From assembly GCF_020382885.2 (NCBI RefSeq), contig NC_058515.1, positions 11,267,223 through 11,331,222 of the forward strand: a stretch of 64,000 nt of DNA, written 5' to 3'. Positions 33,006-45,600 of this stretch are shown in pieces. The notes beneath the pieces are model-generated. The model ran no database searches and was not told the DNA's origin. It saw only the letters and a program-made list of their open reading frames with translations. This DNA comes from Scatophagus argus. Lineage: Eukaryota > Chordata > Actinopteri > Scatophagidae. Each line of letters begins with the position of its first letter. Positions within the stretch are counted from its first letter, which is position 1. Both the position numbers and the translations under genes were made by a program.

Positions 33006-36000
33006 CCATCATTCGGAAACATGCCTTCGTCTCTGCGATGCCTACACTGAGCAGATGCACTGAAGACACACAGCCACGGGCTGCGGAGTCACCTGGCCGC
33101 ATTGTAGGCAACACACAGCCATTGGTGGAAAGAGTTAGAACATGTTCTACTGATGGCAGCCATTTCCCTACAGCCAATAATATGTTGGCTGCAGACATTT
33201 CCCCCCACTGTAATATTGCCATGGTGAATCACTCCATGTTAAAGCTGCACTGGAAGAAAAGGCAAAGTTAAAAGCTTTGCCAAAAGATTTACAGTCCAGA
33301 GCTAATTTGGCTGCCACATTACAGAAAAGTGCTGTGCAGTGTTCAAACCATTCTTTGTCTGTTTCCGCAGGTCTGAATTGCAGCTCAGAGGTTATTTTTG
33401 TTCCTCTGATGATCAAGCAAAGATAACTGTAGCTTAAATATGCCTGAGAGAACCTATCCTCGGATTGCAGTCTTTGCCTTGACAAACTTATGTTTACATT
33501 TTCTGCTTCATCCATGTTTTATTCTGTTCTCCCCAACTCATTCAGTTTCACAATTTGGGGAATATTAAATTTATGGCAGAAGGTTAGATGTGATGCTAGT
33601 TATGGTTCTCACCCAACTTCTTGCCAGAAATTAAACATGTGTCTATTCCTACAAGAGAAAATGAGAAGTGAGGGGCGTGTTCTGTCAGGGAAACCTCTCA
33701 GCTCTAATCCCACATCATGTACCACATGCATAAGTAGACTGAGCATGTCCATTCAGTAGGATAATGTTTTATATAATTTCATATGAATTTGGTTTGTTAC
33801 GAGTAATTCATTTTTCTGCTGACTGCAGATTTTATTGTTAAGAAGAAGAGGAACATGCCCACTTTGGTCTTGTCTGACTATGGCCTCAGTTTATATGGAT
33901 ATTGTTGGATTTGTTCGTATGTTCAGAGAAGCACCACACACAACCTCCCACCCCCACCCCCCAGTGTGCACAAGACTGGCCTATGTTGTGGATTAGTGTG
34001 TCAGTAGAATAAACTCATGTTGAAAATGCCTCATTTTGCTTTTCTGTGTTCCCCATCAATTCACTCAAAACTTTCAAAACATCCTGACAAATCAGACATG
34101 AAAAGTCACTTAACAGATATTTTATTGTATTTGTTTTTTTTTTATTCTTGTCACACACTCACCACCGTATGTACATTTAACACAAAAATAGACTCAGGTT
34201 TGAAAGACACGTCAGTCAAAAATGGCTCTTAGCAGACTGCAGACCAGTGCGTACACAAAATGATTCAGAGAGATCATTCTCATCGGGACGAGTGCTGTAG
34301 TGTGATGATGTATTGCTAGGAGAGTTGCTTAGATTAGCAGTACACATGGTAAGTATTACAATATAGAAAAATGTGTATTTCCACCACAATGAAGGGCTGT
34401 TTAGGTCAGAGTTAACGCAAGAAGTGGAGGTTGCAGCTTATTAGAGAACTTCAGACAGCAAGAAAGTAAGACACGTCACCACAGATTTGACTTAGACTGA
34501 ATTTGTGAAGCTTTAAGTTTCTGTCTGCACGGTTCATATTGCCGTATCACATAAAAGTTGCAGCATTTGATTTCTGAGGTGGAAACATTCAAGCCTCATT
34601 TATGTACAGTAAGGGAGAGATGTGAGATTCACTTTATGTTGTATGTTTGAAACCATTGAAAACATTTTCTTTTATTTTAATTCTTTAATTATTAAAAATG
34701 AAATTAAGAATCTAATGAAATTATTTGAAATGATTGCCAAGCGGAACAAAGACAACGATAGGGTTTTTTTTATATAAATGAGGCCCTGAATTACAAATTC
34801 AAACATTAGTCAGTGGTTTTATTTACTGAAACAATGTACAGACTGTCATGACACCTGTGTATACTGTAAATACACAACTACTGTACAGGCACAAAATCAC
34901 AATCACTGTACTGTAAAGACATCCAAGACACCCTGTTCCCCTCACAGTTTAACAAGAGAAACTGATACAGTACTGGCCAAACTTTAGAGATACTTTCTTC
35001 AGAGTTACAATTACTCATGAATGTTTGCCAATGCCTGTTTTTTGGGGACTGCTCGTAAGATTGAAACTCCTGAGGATATAAATCTCTAAAAGCACCAGAA
35101 CAGGCATTTAACAAAGAGGCAATCGGTCAGATCTGTAGTTGGGTTTTCAAGCTGTGGAGGTTTTTGGCAGTGCATGTAAGGAGAAGGCAGTGGGGATGCC
35201 CTGAGACACTAACAGATTACAGAAAGGCCAAAGACACAGGAGTACACAGTGTGTTTATGTGCGCAAGAGTGTTGTTACTATAATATACAGCATAAGTATG
35301 GCTACGTAACTATTAACAGACAGCACAGCACGGGTTCATTCAGGGGTGCATGTTCAGGTTTTTGTTGGTGCCTGCACTAATATTGCACTAAAATCTAGTG
35401 AAATATATGAATCAAAAATACTTTTTGGTAAAGCTCTCATTTCTACCCCCTAAATAAAGGACAAAAACAATTAAAGAACTACACGGTAAATTACAAAAAT
35501 ACTTCTGTAAAACAGCTGTTTTTCACACAGGCATTCACATGTGTCGGTGTTGGGATTTGCACATCAGCAATGCAAATGTGGTGAAAACTATCATGTACTG
35601 CCTATTTATTCCTTCTAGTCATCTATTTCCATACTACAACTAACAGGTTAATTCTTTATGTAGTGTCCATACAAGAACCCAAAACTCACCAGATTACAAA
35701 AACTGACACTCACAACTGACACTACCCCAAAGTATGTGGATTAGCCATCTCTCCACATCAATCAAAACAGAGCTGCAATGGCACCCAAATAATTCTAATT
35801 AAGGCATTTAACAAAGAACTGTGCGCCATTCACCAATACAAAGCATACATCACACATCAGCTTGCAGGTGTACACCTACACGACTGCATGAGTAAAAAAG
35901 CAAAAATAAAATAAAGGCCAGATGAATATGATGTTGAATAGAAAAAAGAATATCAAGAAAACTAAAATTAACATATTAAAACGGAAATGTCAACAAAAGG

Positions 36001-36680
36001 CAAATGATATAAACAATTATCACAATTACAAAAAAAGAGGAACATTTTGGAATCGCAGTCATCTTTAAAAACACAACACAGTACTTAGCGTACGTCACGA
36101 CATGAAACGTCTTGATCTGAGTTTGAATTTCTGCTTCGACAATCAAAATACAGCTTTGGTGTGTCGAGTGGATGGCAAAGCAAAAATATACAATGTGGAA
36201 AAAAAACAACAACAACAAAAAAGGTGTTTGCGGGTCACAGTACAGTAAGAGTCTTTTGATAAAAATTAAAAAAACATAAAATTAAAAATGATGCTCTTAC
36301 AGTAAAACTGTCCAGGGTGTGTGTGGAGGAGCAAAGGGGGGGTGGGAGAGGAAAAGCAGGATGATAATGAAGATTAGTAATCAGATAGATGTGTATGATT
36401 AAGCATGTATCGAGGAGTTAAAAGCTGGTCTTTATTGCACTTTTGAAGGACCCCAGACAGAAGAGTTTGAGGTCACATTACTCTACAAATTGCATACTAT
36501 ATTTGGCACAGAGATTACGGACTGAAACATTGCTAAAACCTAGGAAAATTATTAAAAATAAAGTGTGAGGGCACGAGTGTTGATCAGCGAATCCACTACA
36601 AACTGTGTTTGTGTATGCGTGCTTGTGCACCCATGTGTGCGTCTGCATGTGTCTGTTTATTCTGTGGTGGAGGGGATGCT
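33006..36680. other. nedd8 3' UTR and slc7a8 3' UTR (convergent)
   Basis: nedd8 probably ends shortly after AATAAA at 34008-34013. From the right, slc7a8 has minus-strand AATAAA signals at 36431-36436, 34818-34823 and 34121-34126, so its 3' UTR may be from 0.25 to 2.6 kb. The most distal slc7a8 signal and the nedd8 signal are only about 110 bases apart. The open frame at 33168-33515 has no domain. No RNA gene or clear transposon was recognised. Confidence 0.5.
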
Positions 36681-39600
36681 TCAGCAGTCAGACTTGTGGT
36701 TGTCTCCGTCCTCATTGGACAGAGGAGATCTGGCCTCCTTCATCTCTTCTCCTTCCTCTCCGCTTCCGCTGCGTTTACCTTCAATGGGATAAACCACCAC
36801 ACAAAACTTCTGGCCCAAGTAAGTCATCTTATCTGGAAGAGGAGAGCACACCAAAGAGTTTTAGGACAGTGGCAGTGATGGACTTTATAAAACCAAGTAT
36901 GCATGTGATGTTTGGATACATGGCTTTTTGGAATTTAAATGTGGTTTAACTGCCAAGAATAATCCTACACAGGACAAATAATTAAAACTAAATCATGTTT
37001 CATACAAATATTTTACCTTAAACGGAACTTTGTGTTTAAAATAAATACTGCATAAACAGAACACAATTTCAGGAAATACACTTAATTTACATTACATTAA
37101 TTTTCTTGGTATGGAGCGAGAGCCAGGAGGTGATTAGCTTAGCTTAGCATATAGACCGGAAGCAGGGGCAAACAGCTAGCATAAATATCATCAAAAATTA
37201 TACCTAATAAGAATAAAAGCTACACTTCCTACTTCCTCTAAACCTAAATTAGACTAAATTATTTTTACATTTAAAACGTGTTAATTGGTGAGCTCTAGAG
37301 CTGGTAGCAGGCATAAATTTTAAACTTTGAAAATTTCAAATTTAGCTAGCTGTTCCCCTTTGCTCGCAGTGTGAGCTAAGCTAAGCTATCTCCGATTCGG
37401 ACCTCCTTATTTAACACACAGTGCCATGAGTGTTCCGTTAACTTACTGACGAAGGCGTCGAAACACTGTGGCTTGTTGTCCCAGTAGACTCCCAGGAAAT
37501 AGACGGGGACGCCAGTCAGCATGATGGCCAAGCCGATGCCACACACCACGGGCTCAGAGTAAAGGGAGAAGATGAGCAAGAAGGCCCAGAATATGAGGTA
37601 AATGACCGGCCATATCAGGCTGATCTGGAAGACAGAACAGAGCAACAACTTATTATTATACATCAACTTGTAATTATTGCGGATAGCTGCAATTTAGTGA
37701 ACTGGTCATTTTTGCACATTCATCTGCTATCGGTCTGTGGTAGTACACCTTTTGAACCACTAGAGAGCAGCGTTCAGACGTTTTACGGCCGCCTGGCAGA
37801 GGAACGACTGCAAGCACTTTTTCCTGTTCTTCTTTAATGCAGTGCATTGTTCACAGCCTTTCTAAGAGATGTATTTGATGTGGTTAGTGATATTTCTGCT
37901 TTTTAAATTATCTGTGTCAGTACATGTGTCTAATTTGTTTTAAAAGTGACACAAAAACACTGACAAAATTGCAAATAGAACAACAGTCAGGTGCTAAAAT
38001 TATCCAGGAAAGATATGACAGATATATGTATTATGTATCCTTGTTTACATAATTTGAGTTGGAAAGAAAGACAAAGCTAAAATGAAGCAAGAATAGTTCA
38101 TCACATCACATCACATAAACACACCTTGATTGGTCGGTGAATGTTGGGCTGTTTAAAACGCAGGACAATCTGTCCGGCCACAGTGACTCCATAGAAGAGG
38201 TAGTTGATGAAGCCCACATAGTTGATGAGAGTGTACATGTCGCTGGTGCACAGCATGAGCAGGGTGGACACGCACTGAGGAACGAGAAGGAAATCATGGT
38301 CAGAGACAGGAAGTTTGATTTGTGTGAGGTTTGTTTGCAGCTTCTTGGTCTTGGTCTGGTGAGGTGTAACTGAGTATCAGGAGGAGACCGCGAGTGAAGA
38401 CACTAAAAGATTTAAAAAGAGTGTAGTTGTGAGAGGAGTACTTACAGTGAAGAGCAGAGCAGGGATGGGAGTGCAGCGTTTCACGTGAATCATGGCCAAC
38501 AGGCTGGGGAGGTGGCCCTCTCTGGCTCCGGCAAAGAACAATCTGTGGGTTGTAGAGATACAACAGGGGAGCGGGGCAACCATTAATGTGAATGCTGTTG
38601 TCAATAATGCAGTATATAATACATCCACATTGTATGCTGAAAAAGTCCAAATGCAGAGAGAGAAAACTGCTCAGTACATGAAAATTAGTGTGAATTATCC
38701 TGTTGGTTTGAGTAGGAAGTCCTTACGGATCCAACTAACCTTGAAGAGGTGAAGAGGGAACCGTTGACTCCTCCGAAGGTGGAGAGAGCCACAGAGATGG
38801 GCATGATCCACGACATGACTCCCAGCAGCTTCTCACCAAACGTCTGGGATAGAGGATGGAGTTTGGATAACGATTAGATGCTTGCTTCATCGAGTTGTTA
38901 ATAGGTTCACTACTACTGTGATGCACATCTGACTTGTGTATTAGCCAGCAACGACCACTAGAGGGAGACAGAGTCATTCTGCCATTGAGGTGTTTGTTTG
39001 AGCGATGTCACAGGACCGCCCTGCGTCACACTCCGAGCTACTCACCACGGCAACGGCGTTTGAGGCGAGCAGCTCCTGGGGACTCATGGCCGTGACGTAG
39101 GCGATGTTGGCAAAGACGTAAACGAAGGTCACCAGGGGGATGGAGATGAAGATGGCACGAGGAAGGTTTCTGGAGATGATAAAGACGGCAATGTTTAGAA
39201 GACAGAATGGGGAGGAAGACTGAAGAGGAGGAGGTGGGGGATTTAAAGTAGGAAATTAAAACATATACCTTAGGGGAGGTGAATTAATGGATACCAAGGT
39301 TATTAAAATATGTGGGAACGTTAAAAAGACAATGCACAGGAAATGAAGACACAGACTTCTTCTAAAAAAACTATTTCTAGGTCAGACACTAGGAATGATG
39401 AGAGCCTTAAGAAAAAGGCCCAGGGATTAAACTGGGAAGCTCAGTCAGCATGTCTCTGCTAATCACCTATATTCCTATGACCATGAGCCATTCATTTCTG
39501 GGGGAAGGTGGTTTTCTAAGCACAGGAACAAAGTATTTTTAAAGATAAGAGCAGCAGAATGAAGTGTCTTACACATAGGGGTCGACCAGCTCCTCTGTGA

Positions 39601-42600
39601 CGTAGTTGAGGAAGTTCCACCCTCCGTAGGCGAAGGAGCCTTGTAAGAAAGCTAAGGCTATCAAACCCACATCATAATCCTGGAAAGATTGGAAGGCATT
39701 GACTGGCTCCAACCAGTAGTACTCTCCTACAAGTGGGGAAGATCGGTTTTTAGTTTGGTACACAAGTCAGGGAATATTTCACATTTCATGCTACCGTTTT
39801 ACTTGATGGTCTTAATCCTACTTTTACAGACTTTTAATACTGTCTCATTTATTCAGGGCTTTGCTGTGTTGTGAATCTGTATCAGCATGCCAGCTCTGCT
39901 CCTGATTTTGCTCATGTTGTTTTGCCGTGAGGGTAAACAAACTGGTTTCCACTGAACGTCTGGCCTTGCTGTGAGGAAGCCCAGCTGAAAACCGCCATCT
40001 AATTCAGTCAGTGTGTATAGAACAGGTTGTAAAAGATGTTCTGCTAAACCCCTGTAAAGCTTATTTGCCCCCCCCCCCCCCCCCTACTTTCTCCTTTGTC
40101 ATTACATTTTTCCTAAAACCCCCTCTTGAGGCATGTTTTCAGAGAGCATTAAAGTATTTCTGCTCTCACATAAAGTCCCCCTCGCATATGACCTGAAGTC
40201 TGCCATCAAACCAGCCACTGGACTCTTCATTTATCTTTAAATACTTGCACAGAAATCCCTGTTTTTGTTGTTGTAGGGGCCTACTCTCTGTGGCCCCTGT
40301 AATAACTGGCCCTCAGCCATGTTGACAGTGAACCTACACAGGCGTGCTGATATTGGCTATATGAGGGGCCCCAGCAACTCACTGACCCCTGTGGGATCCA
40401 CTGGGAGTCTATACTGTCCTGGATGACTGGAGTTGTCCCCAGTGACCGCGAGTTAGTTTCTTCTTTTCACGCATGGACGGAGAAACCACCGGACACAGGT
40501 GGACTTTTGTGTGGACGTATGCATTCAGGGAGCACAGATAAGCTTACCTTTGCAGATCTGCACGATGCCCATGATGATGATGAGGACGAGGGCCAGCAGC
40601 TTGCCGGCGGTGAATATGTCCTGCACCCTGGTGGCCCACCTCACACTGGAGCAGTTCACCCATGTCAGCAACACTACATGTACAAGACAAAAAAAACACA
40701 GTGAGTTTATGCTTATTTTACCCACTAAAGTCCAGTTTTCCTGTTTTTATTCCATGTTGTCCAACACATCATTTTAGCTGTTTAAGAAATAATGAGACCT
40801 AAAACCATTTACTCAGATGTCTTGTGCATCCTTTTATAACAAAGTCTTCAAAATTCAGCCTGACATATTGATATCTCTGGAGATTTCTGGAATCTCTAGA
40901 ACTTAAAACAAAAGGTGTATAATGTTTGCCTGCACAACATGAGTTTGTACTGACTCTGCATGAATGTTGTGAAATGATTATGTAACAGGGTGACTTTAGA
41001 TAAAGGTTTATGCATTGACTGTTTTATTGCTCTTGGAACAGTTACTGCACTGGTTGTAGTAGTAGTGCTCAGATTATTTCCCAAATGAAGAAGAAAAAGT
41101 TACAAAACCATTTACTGCCACTAATAAAACAGAGATGCAAGAATTCAGGTCAATGGCCTTGAGGTTTTACTTGGAAAGTGAACTGATCTCAGGTCAGCAA
41201 GAGGAGAAAGATTAAAAACTGCACACCTGAGCATACGTGACATGTTTTCACGGTGCAGAAACCTTTGACTTTGAACTTCAATCACATCCCTTACAGCTCA
41301 TGTCTTACCTGCAGTACTCATCTTTTCTTCTCAAATACTGCAGGGATCCAGTATTTGCTCAGTAATTCAAGTTACATCTTGATTTATTAATTAATTGGGG
41401 GTATAAAATACATTTATTCACATTGTGTGCTGAGAAAGATGGGAAAATAATAAAGATAATAGAAGATAATGAGATAATAAATTTCAGATACAACGTTAGA
41501 GTACTGAAGTGTTCTTAATCCTCAGCAATACTACCATATACACATTACATGGAAGGTAACTGAGTTTTCTGAAATACACCAGATACATCACATAATGATA
41601 GCTGTTTCATAATATGATATTATTACACTGTCTTGTCAATTATTTCATGAACAAGTCCACTGGGTTTGGCAGTGACAGGTGAAGATGGCCGATTTATAGA
41701 TTGTTTAGTTTTAATGTTGTTGTACACCAAATTCCATTCCTCTGGCATGTGGGAAACAGAAAATAATCCTTAACAAGCATTTGGAAATGCTGTTCACCTC
41801 ACCTCAACTTGAGGCTGACCTAACACGGACAAAGATAATGGATTTGATCTGTACTGCTGAGTACAACAGGCCACTGGGTTCAGGCCAATAGGGTGCCATT
41901 AAATAATAGGCCTGTTTGACTCTGTGGGATTAAGTGCATCACATGAAATATCTGAGCTGAGCTGCCACAGCAGGGGACAGAGGCAGATGCACATGAACAG
42001 GGTCTGCAATGATGTGCACATACAGTTTACAGATGTGTTTAGGTTGGTTGGAGGTGTTTTAAGGGGGGCAAATGTAAGAAGAGAATGGATTTTAAAATGT
42101 CCTTGTTTTGCTGGCGCAGACCAAAGAGGAGCTGCGGTTCAGAGCAGCTGCTGCTACTACGTCTGCAAAAAAACAGGAAATGAGAAACTATGCTCACACG
42201 CAGATCAGCTTGGGACTTGATATGCGTACTGTATACACACTCACAGGAACACTGAGCTTAAATACAACCAACTGATTCTTATGCAGCCGCCCACTAAACA
42301 AGTCTGAAACCTCTTAACCACCAGTAAACTGAATTGTTTTTGCAACCAGAGGGTCTTTGGCAAAGGTGGGGCATTACAGTAACAACACAAAGGAGCCCCC
42401 TCCCTGTTTCTTGCTGATTGACAGCCTGCGAGTAATCGTGCTGGGACACGTTGTACGAATTGTGGAGCTGTCTGTGGGGGTCGCTCAGCTGTCTGTAAGC
42501 TGAGTATACAAAATGTGTGTGTGGAAACTTGCTGAGTTAACTATGAGCCTGCTGGAAAACATGACAGAGTTATGACCTCCACTCTGCCATCTGTAAGGAA

Positions 42601-45600
42601 GAGACAGACTCCACCCCCACCCGCCTCACACACACACACACATATGTTGTTGAAATGGTACACCTTGGAAAACCTTTAGCCTGTAGATCGAATTGAGCAG
42701 ACCTGACAGCGACTGTCTGGTTTCGCAGTCACAGAAGCTGGTTCTGACCGGATTTGTGGGTGAAAAAGAAAGGTTAGATCCCAGACGCTATCATACAAGG
42801 GGCCAGATTTAGGAGATGTGTAAACCCAGAGGAATATAAACTCATGTTCTCGTAAACAGCCAGGATGAGCTTATCTTTCACCCACTTCCCCCTCAACAAC
42901 AACAACAACAACAACAACAGCAGAACTTACAAAGTCAGCAGTCATCAACTTCATCCACTGAAAACTGCCTGACAACATCTGTCCAACTGACAGAAGAGAG
43001 AAGTAACTCTGCTGGCTCAGCCAATCACAGTTCAGCTGTAGACAAACTGGAGTTGTGACTGTTTGCAGCTCTTGTCAGAACTCAGCACATTTTGCTTGAA
43101 GGCGTTTATGGAAGTGGGACAGGAAAGACGGGTAAATGTAGGTCAGTGTCTCTAAAGTCTAAACAATAACACCTCAAAGCCTGCCGAGAGTGCCAGCCTC
43201 TGCCAAGGTTAGAAAAGCTTAAGTGTGTTATTTCTGTTCACTTCTGTTGTTATTTTGTCTGTCAAAGAGGATGTGGCTTCTGTTCTTTTTGTTTGGAGAT
43301 AAGCACAATAAACCAAAGCATGCCAACAGATTTCAAGTGGTAGAAAGTTAGATCAAATCCAAAGGAACAAGTCATTTAAGTCATCTACGTAGGGCATTAC
43401 TTATCTTAAACTCACACATAAACTCTCATATGTCCCCATTTAATAAATCTAATCAAATTTTGCTCTTTCATGTTTTATTACAGAAAGTGTATGAAATCCA
43501 CTTAATTAGTGAAAATAAATTCAGTATCTTTTTGCTGCCCTTTCAATTCTTTTTAATCTTCATGCAAATTTCATCTTAACCATATCAGATTTGAGATATC
43601 AGTTGTCAAACTCTTCTGGGCACGGCCTATTTGCATACTACAATAAGTTCAGGCACATGAAATCTGCTGAAATGATTTGGGATATCCTGCCGACTGACCA
43701 ACATGACTTCTTTGGCAGAGGGATTCAAGTGGTGCATCTCTTGGTTCACTGAGTACAAATCTGCTGCCTGTTGTTGTGCATGCCTTTGGAAAGTGAGGTT
43801 TCCACATTGTCAGGCCAAACGGGGCGGCCAACTGTGCCCATCTGCCAGTGAACAGCATGTCACAGGACGTCCTCGTCCTCTAGGAAAAAGAAAAAAACCC
43901 TTTGGAGATCAGTTCAAGGGGATGGATTTAAAGAAAAGATGAGTCTAGGCACACTCACACCTAGGGAAAATGTAGAGTAGCCAATTAACCTAATGTGCAT
44001 GTTTTTGGGATTGTGGGAGGAAGCCGGAGTACCCGGAAAAAACCCACACAGGCACCGGGAGAACATGCAAACTCCGTACAGAAGGGCCCAGACCGGGATC
44101 CGAACCTGGAACCCTCACGCCACTAAAATCAGTGATTGGAAATCTTAAAGTGGGATGTTTATTTGACCTGTCAGATCAGAATCAGAATTCCTTTATTTAT
44201 CCCTGAAGGGAAATTCTTAAAAGATCAGCGTGTCTTGTTTTGTAATCCTCCACTAAGGTTTGCATCACAGCGATGTGCAAACCCACTCACACAATACACA
44301 CACTCTTCCCTGACGTCCATGCTTGTATGTCTGTCTGAAGACCGTCCGCAGTATTTGGCCCGTGTGTGTTAACTTTGTTGATGGATTTAGATGAGCCGCT
44401 GTCATGTCCGCGGCAACACATTCACCCATTTGTCCTCACACGTTCGCTGCTCAGTGCTACACTCCTCTAGCTGCTCTGGTACCTCTCGTTCTCCTCCTTC
44501 TCTTAGATGACCTCTGACCGAGGGTTGACTAACACAAGAGCTTCAGAGAAAATGGTTGCACCCTTTACTGGGACAGAGAGTGACATAAACTGGATAAATC
44601 AGGCTGTAACTCAGCCTTTAAATTACGCGCTGCTGTAGTGGAACGTGTGCTTCAATGGAGGACTGCTTTTCCATTTTGTCCAGCTTCTGGTGTCTCAGTG
44701 TTTAACAGTCTTGTAACCGTGTCAGCAGTCGTGTATCCCTTTGCTGCTGATGAACTGTAAGGACTCCCATTTGTTTTTAGTGCTACTCAGTGCAGTCTGC
44801 GGTGGTTTTTCAACATTTGAGCCTGTCTCAACAAGCAAACTCAAGATGAACTTTGTGTCCTTTTGTTCTTTTTTTTAGGCAACCTGCTCTCTTTTATCTC
44901 CATATAATCCAAACTGAACTGATACTGAGTCTGAGCCGTCAGGTGGTTCAGCAGGGACGTCTAGGCTGTTTTCGAAGGAGAAAGATTTCAATTTGTAAAC
45001 TGATTCTCATTTGAGGCATTTTGTTTCTATGTTTTCTAAAAGCCACAAACGTGACTTTCAAAAACTGAATAATGCTGTTCCCGTCAACAGATACAAATCC
45101 AAGTAAAGTAATTGTAGCTTTGTTTTAAGGGACAAAAAGCTGGGAACTTTAAACTGACTATTTCAAACAAATTCAACTAGTTTTATTAATTTTTAATAAA
45201 AATGTATTAGTCGTCAAAAAAATATTTACTCATGTCTGTTTTGGGCTACAGGCAGCAGCTTTAGCTTAGCTTAGCAGGAATCACGGGGAAACAGGTAGCC
45301 TGGCTCAGTCCAAAGGTGACAAAGTTTGTCTACCAGCAACTTTAAATCACAAGTTAACATGCTGACAGTTTAAAGCAACAATTCACAAACAACAAGTAGC
45401 AGCTTTACAAACGCTGATCAGAGAGGAGATCTTCTCACCTAACTCGGCAAGAAAGCACATTACCTAAGATGACAAACTGTTCCTTTAATAGATCTTTCTG
45501 TCTCTCTCCTCCTCTCATTTTACATCTCCAGCCAGCCTGTCAGCATGTTGTCATAGTGTGCTGAGCTGTCAAACATAAAAACCAACAAAGCTAAAGCAGC

